Assembly: GCF_009696265.1 (NCBI RefSeq) | Contig: NZ_VUMH01000013.1 | Coordinates: 25,579 to 89,578 of the forward strand | Direction: 5' to 3' | Length of the DNA stretch: 64,000 nt | Source of the DNA: Desulfovibrio porci | GTDB taxonomy: Bacteria > Desulfobacterota > Desulfovibrionia > Desulfovibrionales > Desulfovibrionaceae | In this document: positions 8,746 through 17,285 of the stretch, piece after piece | Layout: each line of letters begins with the position of its first letter | Numbering within the stretch: position 1 is the first letter of the stretch | The notes under the pieces: model-generated | The model's database searches: none | Told to the model about the DNA's origin: nothing | The model's input: the letters and a program-made list of their open reading frames with translations, nothing else | Position numbers and translations under genes: made by a program

Positions 8746-10137
8746 ATGTTGAGTGATTCCCTTGCCAAGGAATTCGAGGCCATTGTCGGTAAGGAAAATG
8801 TCTTTACCAGTGAAGCGGACCGCCAGAACTATTCGTATGACTCCTGCGTGTGGACTCCGTGCATTCCCGGCGGTGTGGTGCGCCCCACCAACACCGAGCA
8901 GCTCGGCCCGATTATCGAGCTCTGCTACAAGGAAGGCATTCCCATGACCGTGCGCGGCGCGGGCACCAACCTTTCCGGCGGCACCATTCCGGACACCACC
9001 GATACCATCGTCATCCTGACCACCGCCCTGAACCGCATTCTTGAAATCAACGAGGAAGACCTCTACGCCATCGTGGAACCCGGCGTCATCACCGCCCCCA
9101 TGGCCGCGACCATCGCCTCCAAGGGCCTTTTCTATCCCCCGGATCCGGGCTCCATGTCCGTGTCCACCATCGGCGGCAACGTGGCCGAAAACTCGGGCGG
9201 CCTGCGCGGCCTGAAATACGGCACCACCAAAGATTATGTCATGGGCATGGAAGTCTATGCCAATACCGGCGATCTGGTGCGTTGCGGTTCGCGTTGCGTG
9301 AAATGCGCCACCGGCTATGCCATTTCGCCCCTTCTGGTGGGCAGCGAAGGCACCCTGGCCGTTACCAGCCAGGTGACCCTGAAGCTCGTGCCCCCGCCGA
9401 AGGCCTCCAAAGCCATGATGGCCCTGTTCACGGACATGCAGTCCGCCTCCAAGGCCGTGGCCGCCATCATCTCCGCCCACGTGGTGCCGTGTACGCTGGA
9501 ATTCCTGGACCACGCCACCATCAACTACGTGGAAGACTATGTGAAGATTGGTCTGCCCCGCGACGCTGGCGCCATGCTGCTGGTCGAAGTGGACGGCCAT
9601 CCCGCCCAAGTCGAGGACGACGCCGCCGTGGTGGAAAAGGTGCTCAAGGACTGCGGCTCCACGGAAGTGGTCGTGGCCAAGGACGCCGAACAGAAAAAGA
9701 ACATCTGGGAAGCCCGCCGCGTGGCCATTCCGGCCCTCGCCCGCGCCAAACCCACCTTTATGATGGAAGACGTCACCGTCCCCCGTTCCAAGATCCCGGC
9801 CATGATCGCGGGTCTGGAAAAAATCGCCAAGGACCGCAACGTGACCATCGCCACCTTCGGCCATGCCGGCGACGGCAACCTGCATCCCGGCATCCTCTGC
9901 GACAAGCGCGACAAGCAGGAATGGGCCCGTGTGGAACTGGCCGTGGACGATCTCTTCAACCTCGGTCTTGAACTCAAGGGCACGCTTTCCGGCGAGCACG
10001 GCATCGGTCTTGCCAAAAAGCAGTGGCTTGAGCAGGAGACTTCGCGCGGTTCCATCATGTTTTCACGCCGGTTGCGCAATGCCTTTGACCCCAAGGGCCT
10101 GTTTAATCCGGAGAAAATCGTCGGAGCCCGTGGGTAG
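8746..10137 (+). CDS. FAD-binding 2-hydroxyacid dehydrogenase subunit (GlcD/D-LDH type)
   Basis: 463-aa flavoprotein of the glycolate oxidase GlcD/D-lactate dehydrogenase family. Residues about 40-180 form the FAD-binding PCMH domain (RGAGTNLSGG, PPDPGS, GGNVAENSGG). Residues about 215-455 form the FAD-oxidase C domain (TFGHAGDGNLHPG, LSGEHGIGLAKK). It oxidises a 2-hydroxy acid such as D-lactate or glycolate and passes electrons to the Fe-S partner encoded next. In Desulfovibrio such pairs function in lactate oxidation toward the menaquinone pool. The substrate here is not determined; the surrounding citrate-lyase-like genes suggest a 2-hydroxy acid that leads to pyruvate. GGGGAA precedes ATG 8746. 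Confidence 0.9.
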   Translation: MLSDSLAKEFEAIVGKENVFTSEADRQNYSYDSCVWTPCIPGGVVRPTNTEQLGPIIELCYKEGIPMTVRGAGTNLSGGTIPDTTDTIVILTTALNRILEINEEDLYAIVEPGVITAPMAATIASKGLFYPPDPGSMSVSTIGGNVAENSGGLRGLKYGTTKDYVMGMEVYANTGDLVRCGSRCVKCATGYAISPLLVGSEGTLAVTSQVTLKLVPPPKASKAMMALFTDMQSASKAVAAIISAHVVPCTLEFLDHATINYVEDYVKIGLPRDAGAMLLVEVDGHPAQVEDDAAVVEKVLKDCGSTEVVVAKDAEQKKNIWEARRVAIPALARAKPTFMMEDVTVPRSKIPAMIAGLEKIAKDRNVTIATFGHAGDGNLHPGILCDKRDKQEWARVELAVDDLFNLGLELKGTLSGEHGIGLAKKQWLEQETSRGSIMFSRRLRNAFDPKGLFNPEKIVGARG

Positions 10138-10145
10138 AAAATCCG

Positions 10146-10170
10146 CCGGGGCGGCTTCTGGCCGCCCCGG
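10146..10170 (+). other. intercistronic GC-rich hairpin
   Basis: Perfect 10-bp stem ccggggcggc / gccgccccgg, 5-nt loop, no T-run, between the FAD subunit and Fe-S subunit genes. Confidence 0.65.
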
Positions 10171-10235
10171 AACCATAAATCTCAAGCAGCCGGATGGACG
10201 GCAAAAACCTTTCCGTCCGGCACTGGGGCTGGAGC

Positions 10236-11528
10236 ATGAACGATCTTACCAGGCTTGCCAATTCGTTGATGGCTCTGGACGACAAGCTGGTCTCCTGCAT
10301 GAAATGCGGCTTCTGCCAGGCCTTCTGCCCGGTTTTTGACGAAACCGGCGAAGAAGGCGACGTGACCCGAGGCAAAATCGCCCTTGTGGAAAACCTGGCC
10401 CACCTTGTCATCCAAGATCCTGAAGCGGTTTACGAACGGCTTTCCCGTTGTCTTCTCTGCGGCGGCTGCAACTTCAGTTGCCCGGCCGGCGCGCCCACCA
10501 TGGAAATTTTCCTCGAAGCGCGCGCCATTGTGGTCAGCTATCTGGGGCTTTCCCCCATCAAGAAAGCCATTTTCCGGACCTTGCTGCCCAATCCGCGGCT
10601 GTTCAACACCCTGATGAAACTGAGCTCGCCCTTCCAGGGCCTGTTCATCAAAAAAGACAATTCGCCGCAGAACACGGCCTGTGTGCCCATGTTCAAGGCT
10701 TTCATCGGCGAACGTCACATTCCCATGCTGGCCAAAAAGACGCTTTCGGCCAAAGTGGGTCCCCGCGACACCCCGGCCGGCAAAAGCGGCCTGAAGGTGG
10801 CCTTCTTCCCCGGCTGCATGGGCGACAAGATCTACACCGACATGTCCGAAGCCTGTCTGAAGGTTTTTGAACACCACGGCGTGGGCGTCTACATGCCTGA
10901 CAATCAGGCCTGCTGCGGCATTCCGTCGCTGACTTCCGGCGATCTGAAGAGCTTCGGCAAACTGGCCGCCTACAATCTGGATCTGTTTGCGAAGAGCAAG
11001 TTCGACTACATCATCACGCCCTGCTCTTCCTGCACCGCCACCATCAAGGAACATTGGCAGAACGCTGAGGACCTCACCCCGGCGCAGCGCGCGTTTGCCC
11101 GTACGCTGGGCGAAAAAGCCATGGACATCAACGCCTTTGTGGTGGACGTGCTCAAAGTTACGCCGCCCGAGGGCGCGGGCCAGGGCAAGACCAAGGTCAC
11201 GTATCACGAATCCTGCCACCTGATGAAATCCCTGCACGTCAGCAAACAGCCCAGGGATCTCGTCAAGATGAACAAGGACTACCAGCTTGTGCCCATGAAG
11301 GAAGCCGACCACTGCTGTGGCTGCGGCGGCACCTTCACCCTGACCCAACCCGAACTCTCCGCCAAGATCGGCCAGCGTAAACGCGACAATATCGTGGCCA
11401 GCGGCGCGGACGTGGTGGCTATGGGCTGCCCGGCCTGCATGATGCAGATCTCGGACATGCTCGCCCGCAACCACGACTCGGTCAAAGTCAAGCACACCAT
11501 TGAAATCTACGCGGACTCCCTGTCCTAA
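10236..11528 (+). CDS. Fe-S subunit of 2-hydroxyacid dehydrogenase (GlcF type)
   Basis: 430-aa electron-transfer subunit. The N-terminus carries two 4Fe-4S motifs, CMKCGFCQAFCP and CLLCGGCNFSCP. Two CCG domains follow: FFPGCMGDKIY with QACCGIP, and TYHESCHL with HCCGCGGTF. These match GlcF/LldE-type heterodisulfide-reductase-like domains that relay electrons from the flavin subunit to quinone or another carrier. It directly follows its FAD partner. ATG 10236 is preferred because homologous proteins begin close to the first ferredoxin motif; ATG 10194 is an in-frame alternative adding 14 residues. Confidence 0.9.
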   Translation: MNDLTRLANSLMALDDKLVSCMKCGFCQAFCPVFDETGEEGDVTRGKIALVENLAHLVIQDPEAVYERLSRCLLCGGCNFSCPAGAPTMEIFLEARAIVVSYLGLSPIKKAIFRTLLPNPRLFNTLMKLSSPFQGLFIKKDNSPQNTACVPMFKAFIGERHIPMLAKKTLSAKVGPRDTPAGKSGLKVAFFPGCMGDKIYTDMSEACLKVFEHHGVGVYMPDNQACCGIPSLTSGDLKSFGKLAAYNLDLFAKSKFDYIITPCSSCTATIKEHWQNAEDLTPAQRAFARTLGEKAMDINAFVVDVLKVTPPEGAGQGKTKVTYHESCHLMKSLHVSKQPRDLVKMNKDYQLVPMKEADHCCGCGGTFTLTQPELSAKIGQRKRDNIVASGADVVAMGCPACMMQISDMLARNHDSVKVKHTIEIYADSLS

Positions 11529-11534
11529 AGCGAT

Positions 11535-11564
11535 GCCGCTCCCCCCGGCGACGGGGGGAGCGGC
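11535..11564 (+). other. intercistronic GC-rich hairpin
   Basis: Perfect 12-bp stem gccgctcccccc / ggggggagcggc with a 6-nt loop, no T-run, in the 204-bp gap before citD. It may protect the upstream mRNA or attenuate read-through into citDEF. Confidence 0.65.
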
Positions 11565-11732
11565 CATGGCCTGATTTCAATCCCGGCCGCAAGGCCGGAA
11601 CAGCACGAGCTGCCTGAAAAACCTTTCCGGCGGACCATGTTGCGACACCACGCCCGACTTTCGCAACACACCCGACATTGCGCGTCTGGCGCAACCTCTT
11701 CCCTCGACAGGCAAAGACCAGGAGGCAGCCCT

Positions 11733-12002
11733 ATGAAACTGAACAAAACCGGTGAAGCCGGCGCGGCGGAAAGCGGCGACATTCTTGTGACCGTCGCCCC
11801 CTCCGAAGAGTCCGGCATCCAGATCGAACTGAGCGGCAAGTCCGTCATCCTCAAACAGTTCGGCAGACAGATCAGGGAACTGATCCGGAAGACCGCCGAG
11901 GAAAACGGCCTGGAAAACGCCCGGATCAGCGCCAAGGACAACGGCGCTCTTGACTGCACCATCAAAGCCAGAGTCCGCGCCGCCATCCAGCGGGCTGTTT
12001 AA
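11733..12002 (+). CDS. citD: citrate lyase acyl carrier protein (gamma subunit)
   Basis: 89-aa CitD-type acyl carrier subunit of citrate (or citramalate) lyase. Ser14 in AAESGDILVTV lies at the position where CitD carries the phosphoribosyl-dephospho-CoA group. The C-terminal NGALDCTIKARVRAAIQRA is typical of the family. AGGAGG precedes ATG 11733. It is followed by a CitE-like gene and citF in the usual D-E-F order. The ligase and prosthetic-group genes citC, citX and citG are absent from this operon, so activation must be encoded elsewhere if the complex is a functional lyase. Confidence 0.88.
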   Translation: MKLNKTGEAGAAESGDILVTVAPSEESGIQIELSGKSVILKQFGRQIRELIRKTAEENGLENARISAKDNGALDCTIKARVRAAIQRAV

Positions 12003-12014
12003 AGGAGTCGCAGC

Positions 12015-12707
12015 ATGAAAAGCATTTTGCTCATCAACGGCAACGACCCCAAAGCCCTGCTCAACTCCACTCTCTACGGCGCGGACGCTGTGGCCTATGA
12101 CCTGCACGAAGCCGTGAGCGCCGATGACAAGGACGCCGCACGCCTGCTGCTGCAGGAAGCCCTGGCCTTCTTTGATTTTGGCGACTCAGGCGTTTTTGTG
12201 CGCGTGAACCCCATGGACGAAGGCGGCGGAGAAGACATCGCCGTGGCGGGCAAGGGAAAACCGCAAGCTTTTATTCTGCCGCGCGCCGATGCGCAAAGCC
12301 TGCCCCAGGCCGACGCGGCCATTGCCGCGCTGGAAGCCGCAAACGGTTTTGCCGCCGGGTCCGTCAAACTGATTCCCACTGTGGAATCCGTTGCCGCTCT
12401 GGAGAACATCAGCGCTCTGCTGTCGTCCTGCCCCAGAATCATGGCCGTGATCTTCAACGCCGGAAACTTTCTGAAGGATCTGGGCGTGGCCGAGACCGGC
12501 GACGCCGGCCAGATTCTCTACGCCCGCAGCAAGGTGGCCCTGGCCTGCCGCGCGGTCGGCATTCCGGCCATTGACCGGCCCTGGAACGATGTGAAGAACC
12601 GCGACGGCTTTGAGGCCGACGCCCGCAACGGCAGGGCCGTGGGCTTCAGCGGCAAGCTGGCTGTCAGCGGCGGCCAGGTGCCGCCGATCAACGAAATTTT
12701 CGCCTGA
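12015..12707 (+). CDS. divergent, shortened CitE-like protein
   Basis: 230-aa HpcH/HpaI-fold protein in the CitE position between citD and citF. It keeps Arg63 (FVRVNP) and Glu124 (IPTVES). The usual LEDAV is LHEAV, and the GAEDY-type Asp that binds Mg is Asn151 in NAGNFLKDL. It ends after GFSGKLAV, about 60-70 residues short of normal CitE, and lacks the GKMVD-type tail. This suggests reduced or altered catalysis or a structural role, with the complete CitE-type protein at 6423-7316 as the active lyase. AAAGGAG precedes the ATG, so translation looks intact and the gene is not an obvious pseudogene. Confidence 0.75.
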   Translation: MKSILLINGNDPKALLNSTLYGADAVAYDLHEAVSADDKDAARLLLQEALAFFDFGDSGVFVRVNPMDEGGGEDIAVAGKGKPQAFILPRADAQSLPQADAAIAALEAANGFAAGSVKLIPTVESVAALENISALLSSCPRIMAVIFNAGNFLKDLGVAETGDAGQILYARSKVALACRAVGIPAIDRPWNDVKNRDGFEADARNGRAVGFSGKLAVSGGQVPPINEIFA

Positions 12708-12924
12708 CCCGGCCCTCCCGGCGGGTCTGGAGCGTTTCATGCCTGAGATGCCCGCTTGCCGACAGGCAACGCCCGCCGACTCGCATTGTGCGGCAAAAAT
12801 GTGCAGGCAAAACTCCTTGCAGGGCCGATGACGCTTTTCATGCGAGAACCGCCCCAAGCCCGCCGCACGAAGCCTTGCCGACGCCCCGGGCAGCACACAG
12901 TTAAGGAAGATGAGGGAAAAAGAC

Positions 12925-14484
12925 ATGAAAAACATCCTCGGCCGTGAAATCCCCGAATATATCGAGGGCTATGGTCAGGTAAGGCCATATAAAGGCGCCT
13001 ACGCCAGCATCGACCCCAGAACCAGAACCACCATCACCCGCCGCTCGATCAAGCCCGGCAACAAGCTGGAGCCCGGCGACGCCAAGCTGCTGGCCTCCAT
13101 TGAGGAAGCCGTGGAAAAAACGGGCCTCAAGGACGGCATGACCGTGTCCTTTCACCACCATCTGCGCAATGGCGACTACGTCACCAACATGGTTATGAAA
13201 GTCATTGCGGACAAGGGCATCAAGGACATTCACGTGGCGGCCACCGGCATTTTCGCCTGTCACGAGCCCCTGGTGGAATACATCAAATCCGGCGTCATCA
13301 CCGGCATTTCCGTCAACTACATTTCACCCGGCCCGGTGGCCAAGGCCATCACCAAGGGCCTGCTGTCCAAACCGGCGGTCTTCCGCAGCCACGGCGGCCG
13401 CCCGCGCGCCGTGGAGGCCGGCGACCTGCATGTGGACGTGGCCTTCATCGCCGCGCCCTGCTGCGACCATTACGGCAATATCAACGGCACCCACGGCAAA
13501 TCGGCCTGCGGCGTGCTCTCCTATATCTATCCCGACGCCCAGTACGCCGACCAAGTGGTGGCCGTGACGGACAATCTGGTGCCCTACCCGGCCTGCCCCA
13601 TTGAAATCACTCAGGATTTCGTGGACTACGTGGTGACCGTGGATTCCATCGGCGATCCCAACGGCATTGTCTCCGGCACCACCAAGGTCACCTCCGACCC
13701 CATCGGCCTGAAAATCGCGGCGGCGGCAGCCGAGCTCATCGACGAGACCGGCTACATCAAGGAAGGCATGTCCTGCCAGACCGGCGCGGGCGGCACCTCC
13801 CTGGCCGTGGCCGCCGAGATCAAAAAACGCATGCAGGCCAAGGGCGTAGTGGGCTCCTTCGGCGCGGGCGGCATCACCGCCTACTTTGTGGAAATGCTCA
13901 ACGAAGGCCTGTTCCGCGCGCTCTTCGACGTGCAGGACTTCGACCTGGTTTCCGTGGCTTCGGCGGGCAGCAATCCCAAGCACATGGCCATGAGCGGTTC
14001 GCTTTACGGCAACCCGCACAACTGCGGCCCGGTGGTCAACAATCTGGACATCATGATCCTTGGCGCCACGGAAATCGACACGGACTTCAACGTCAACGTG
14101 GTCACCGGCTCGGACGGCACCATCATGGGCGCTTCCGGCGGGCACAACGACACGGCGGCGGGCAGCAAGATCTCCATTGTGGTCACCAACCTGCTCAAGG
14201 GCCGCCTCTGCGTGCTGCGCGACAAGGTGACCACCGTGACCAGCCCCGGCGAAACCATCGACGCGCTGGTCACGGACCGGGGCATCGCCATCAACCCCCG
14301 CCGGACCGACCTGCTGGAAAAACTGAAGAATTCCAAGCTGCCCATCATGGACATCAACACACTCAAGGAAATCGGCGACAAACTGGCCGGAAAACCCGAC
14401 CCCATCGAATTCACCGACAGGATTGTGGGCGTGGTGGAATACCGCGACGGCACGGTCATTGACGTGGTCAGGCAGCCCAAATAA
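12925..14484 (+). CDS. citF: citrate lyase alpha subunit (acyl-ACP transferase)
   Basis: 519-aa CitF, which exchanges acetyl for citryl (or an analogous hydroxyacyl) on the CitD thioester. Length and sequence fit the family, including HHHLRNGDY, the glycine-rich SCQTGAGGTSLAVAAE, FGAGGITAYFVEML, and VVTGSDGTIMGASGGHNDTAAG. I choose ATG 12925 with GAGGGA about 8 nt upstream; ATG 12910 would add five residues but has poor spacing. It is the last gene of the operon, followed by a terminator. Whether the native substrate is citrate, citramalate or something else is undetermined. Confidence 0.92.
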   Translation: MKNILGREIPEYIEGYGQVRPYKGAYASIDPRTRTTITRRSIKPGNKLEPGDAKLLASIEEAVEKTGLKDGMTVSFHHHLRNGDYVTNMVMKVIADKGIKDIHVAATGIFACHEPLVEYIKSGVITGISVNYISPGPVAKAITKGLLSKPAVFRSHGGRPRAVEAGDLHVDVAFIAAPCCDHYGNINGTHGKSACGVLSYIYPDAQYADQVVAVTDNLVPYPACPIEITQDFVDYVVTVDSIGDPNGIVSGTTKVTSDPIGLKIAAAAAELIDETGYIKEGMSCQTGAGGTSLAVAAEIKKRMQAKGVVGSFGAGGITAYFVEMLNEGLFRALFDVQDFDLVSVASAGSNPKHMAMSGSLYGNPHNCGPVVNNLDIMILGATEIDTDFNVNVVTGSDGTIMGASGGHNDTAAGSKISIVVTNLLKGRLCVLRDKVTTVTSPGETIDALVTDRGIAINPRRTDLLEKLKNSKLPIMDINTLKEIGDKLAGKPDPIEFTDRIVGVVEYRDGTVIDVVRQPK

Positions 14485-14572
14485 CGCCGCCGACAAGAGA
14501 TAACGACATTAAACCGCCGTGCGGTTCAATGTCGGCGTGGTCGAGCTGAGGTTGGAGCTTCCCTCGCCGCGT

Positions 14573-14616
14573 AGCCCCGGCATAACCGTTATCCCGCGGA
14601 TATGCCGGGGCTTTTT
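14573..14616 (+). terminator. intrinsic terminator of the citDEF operon
   Basis: Perfect 12-bp stem agccccggcata / tatgccggggct, 16-nt loop, then TTTT, located 90 bp after the citF stop codon. Confidence 0.85.
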
Positions 14617-14686
14617 CGCGCCTGAGGCTGCCGACTTTGGCGACAGCCTCGAAAATAGGGAGCAGGTCGCAGCTATGCTGCGCTGT

Positions 14687-14906
14687 TAGAGCAAGTTTAC
14701 TTTAAAATTGCTCACAGAGTCGAGCAAAGTGAGACTCATCTCTGCTCTCTTCATCCGTAACTCGCTTCGCTCGAACGGCTGAAGGCGCCGCGACGCCGGA
14801 GTAGCCGCAATTCACTCGCGGCGTGCAGCTCCGGCGGAGACGTGAAACTTATGGGTTAGAACATCGTGTCCCGCTCATGTATAATCTTAAAGTTAATTCG
14901 CTCCAG
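14687..14906 (+). repeat. dispersed hairpin repeat, family 1, degenerate copy D
   Basis: Starts TTAGAGCAAGTTTACTTTAA and contains ATTGCTC, forming a terminal stem. It ends CTTAAAGTTAATTCGCTCCA, a 19 of 21 match to the end of copy A including one further base. The interior differs from the other copies. It fills most of the 430-bp gene-free gap between the citF terminator and the cytochrome gene; no gene was seen there. Confidence 0.5.
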
Positions 14907-15052
14907 TTGGCCAAAGGCGCTCCGAAGGGGCATTTCCCTTGGCGCAGAGCAGCGACAGCTTTTCGTGTCTTTCCGCTCGGCTGCTCTGCCGCCGTTAGCG
15001 GCGCAAACCGCGCGAAGCGGGATTTGTCATCCGTCTGGCGCGCGCTTTCAGC

Positions 15053-15481
15053 TTATTTGGCCTCTGAGGCAGCGGCCGCGCGGGCCTGCGGGCTCATGTG
15101 GCAGGGACGGCAGCCTTTGAAATTGGGATATTTGCCTGCCAGTTTTCGGTGACAGCCGTAACAGGAACGGTCCGTATCCGGGGAATGGTAGGCCATGAAC
15201 AGGCTCATGGGATCGCGTTCGCGCGCGCCCTTGATGGAATGGCAGTCCTCGTTGGTACAGGAGGCGTAGCGGTTTCCCGGCAGCCCTTCATGGTGGCAGG
15301 TGCGGCATTTGACATCCTTGTGCGAGGAATGCCTGAACATGACGTACATGCGCTTGGAGGTGCCGTCATTGAGTTCAATGGGTTTCTTGATAGTGTTCAG
15401 ATTTCCCCGTGTCTCCTGGGCCTGCGCCTGCACGGCGCACAGCAGGGAAAGCACGAACAGGGCAACAACGAAATATCTCAT
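15053..15481 (-). CDS. tetraheme cytochrome c3-type protein of the formate dehydrogenase cluster
   Basis: 142-aa periplasmic multiheme cytochrome. The first 22 residues are a Sec signal peptide (FVVALFVLSLLCAVQAQAQ). Four heme attachment sites follow: CRTCH, CTNEDCH (CX4CH), CYGCH and CRPCH, with extra His residues (HSSH, HH) suited to bis-His ligation as in class III cytochromes c3. It is the last gene after fdhA-fdhB-fdhE, so it probably accepts electrons from periplasmic formate oxidation. Spacing to fdhE is 13 bp. Desulfovibrio cytochrome c3 is about this length; the third-heme region differs enough that it may be an FDH-dedicated paralogue. Confidence 0.9.
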   Translation of the reverse strand: MRYFVVALFVLSLLCAVQAQAQETRGNLNTIKKPIELNDGTSKRMYVMFRHSSHKDVKCRTCHHEGLPGNRYASCTNEDCHSIKGARERDPMSLFMAYHSPDTDRSCYGCHRKLAGKYPNFKGCRPCHMSPQARAAAASEAK

Positions 15482-15494
15482 GAAGACGCTCCTG

Positions 15495-16490
15495 TTAAAA
15501 AAGATTCCAGAAGGAAGCTTTGAGCGGGCCCAACCCTTTGCGCGCCGCGACCATGTCCAAGTGTAGCATGCCCAGGGCCATGGCGTCCATGTCCGGAATC
15601 GCGTCGTTCTCGCGCAGGTCGAGCGTGGGGCAGTAGGTTTTGCAGCTGGTGCACCAGTCCAGGCGCTCTCCCCGGGCCGCCCCGCTTTCGCGCAGAATTT
15701 CCATGACGCCGTTGCCGTCCTTCCCGCAGGAGGGGCAGGCGCCCCGCCGGAATTTCCAGTTTGTGCCGCACAGCGAACAGTAGAGATGCTTTTTTCCGCC
15801 GCCGCCGGAAAGAAAGGCGTTTTTCTCTTCAAAAAACGGTTTGTCCAGCCAGCCGATAACCGGGAAAGAGCCGCAGACCGGGCAATAACCCTGCCGCCAC
15901 GCGCCCTCTTCGTCCCAGGGCGCGGCGTTCCGTTCTTCCCGCTCAACCTGTCCGGTTTGGACGGCACGCGCGGCCAGGGCACGCAGGGGCGGTGAAAGAA
16001 TAAATTCCGCTGCGAATTCCAGCAGTTCCGGGACCAGACCGGCCTCATCCGCGAGATTCCGGAACGCCGGGGCATCGCCGCTCAGCATAGCCCGGGCCAG
16101 GGCGTCGCGCCGGTCCGGCTCAGAATCCGGCCCCAATACCGGCGGAGCCAGAAAAAAAGCCTCCAGCGCGGTTCTCTGAGAGGCCAGGCTTTCCTGGGCG
16201 CAAAGCAGGGGCAGCAGCCTTTCCGCGGCCGTGCGCACGCTGATGCACAATCCCGTCAGGGGAGCGCCCGCCAGCAGGCTCAAGCCCCGCGCGGCCCGCT
16301 CTGTCTGCCATTCCGGCGGGCACGGTCCTCCGGCGGCCGCCGGATTTGTCCATGCCGCCGTCAGTTCGCCGGCCAGAGCCGAACGGGCTGCCAGTAGGTC
16401 TTCAAAAGCACGCAACACAGGTTCCAACACAGGACGGCGCGTAACGACGTCCGCCAGGGTTTGCGCCACGCTCTGACAAGATAGGACCAT
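15495..16490 (-). CDS. fdhE: formate dehydrogenase accessory protein FdhE
   Basis: 331-aa FdhE-type maturation protein, required in other bacteria for assembly of active Tat-exported formate dehydrogenase. The C-terminal half carries rubredoxin-like metal sites: CPVCGSFP, CSLCGTNWKF, CPSCGKDG and CTSCKTYCP. The N-terminal half is helical. A GGGGAG ribosome-binding site precedes ATG 16490; the open frame extends upstream to 16640, but that part reads as intergenic. It lies 88 bp after fdhB on the same strand, in a typical Desulfovibrio FDH gene order. Confidence 0.9.
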   Translation of the reverse strand: MVLSCQSVAQTLADVVTRRPVLEPVLRAFEDLLAARSALAGELTAAWTNPAAAGGPCPPEWQTERAARGLSLLAGAPLTGLCISVRTAAERLLPLLCAQESLASQRTALEAFFLAPPVLGPDSEPDRRDALARAMLSGDAPAFRNLADEAGLVPELLEFAAEFILSPPLRALAARAVQTGQVEREERNAAPWDEEGAWRQGYCPVCGSFPVIGWLDKPFFEEKNAFLSGGGGKKHLYCSLCGTNWKFRRGACPSCGKDGNGVMEILRESGAARGERLDWCTSCKTYCPTLDLRENDAIPDMDAMALGMLHLDMVAARKGLGPLKASFWNLF

Positions 16491-16578
16491 GTCCGCTCCC
16501 CATTGCGCGGAGGACGCGCCTCCGTCCGAAAAGTGAACACGGCGCGCGGACTTGTTCCGCGCGCCGTGTGGTTCCGCT

Positions 16579-17238
16579 CTATATGAAGGCGGCGTTTTCG
16601 TGATAGTATTCCTTTTCTTCCGCCAACAGATAAATGACACTCACGTCTTCCGCATCCACAAGGTGCGCCTTGGGAAAGCGCTCTTTGGCGACGGCCAGAC
16701 GCTGTTGCGCCACGGCCAGCAGAGCCTCGCGCTCGTCAAAGACCATGGCCCCGGTGGGACAGGTTTTGACGCAGATGGGCGGCAGCCCGGCCTCCAGCCG
16801 GTCAATGCACATGTCACACTTGGCGATGCGCCTGGTCGCGGCGTCATAGCGCGGGATATTGTACGGGCAGGCCTCGGTGACGGCGCGCGCATCCTCGGCG
16901 CTGAGTTTGGCGCTTTTTTCCGTGGCCAGCACCGCACCGGTTTTGGCGTCCTTGACCAGCGCGCCGGGCACGGTCATGTCCGCCACGTCCACGCACACGG
17001 GCGACAGGCAATGACGGCACTGATCCGGAAAGAAATTCCAGACCACGTCGCCCGCCGCGTTGAGATGCTCGTGGAAACGCACTATTTTATAGTTGTTGGG
17101 GTTGAGATCCGGGGGATTCTGGTGTGTGCCGCGCTGCTTTGTGGCGTTGGCCGGAAGATCGTGCCATTCCTTGCAGGCCAGCTGGCAGCCGCGACATGCC
17201 GTACACCGCGTGGTGTCGATCAAAAAGGTTTTCGGCAT
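16579..17238 (-). CDS. fdhB: formate dehydrogenase beta subunit (4Fe-4S electron transfer)
   Basis: 219-aa iron-sulfur subunit of periplasmic formate dehydrogenase. Cys clusters typical of four 4Fe-4S centres are visible: CTACRGCQLACKEW, CRHCLSPVC, CPYNIP with CDMCIDRLEAG, and ICVKTCPTGAM. It passes electrons from the Mo/W site of FdhA to the cytochrome c3 partner and has no transmembrane tail, as expected for soluble Desulfovibrio enzymes. It is probably exported by hitch-hiking on the Tat signal of FdhA, since it has no signal of its own. AGGAGC precedes ATG 17238. The gap to fdhA is 47 bp. Confidence 0.93.
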   Translation of the reverse strand: MPKTFLIDTTRCTACRGCQLACKEWHDLPANATKQRGTHQNPPDLNPNNYKIVRFHEHLNAAGDVVWNFFPDQCRHCLSPVCVDVADMTVPGALVKDAKTGAVLATEKSAKLSAEDARAVTEACPYNIPRYDAATRRIAKCDMCIDRLEAGLPPICVKTCPTGAMVFDEREALLAVAQQRLAVAKERFPKAHLVDAEDVSVIYLLAEEKEYYHENAAFI

Positions 17239-17285
17239 AGCAATGCTCCTTGCGTGGGCGCGCCCCTGCGGACACGCCCGTCCGG

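Noticed and set aside
14617..15052. Plus-strand small ORFs in the gap between citF and the cytochrome gene
   Set aside because: No plausible start signal or protein-like composition; the sequence is better explained by a degenerate family 1 repeat and palindromes.
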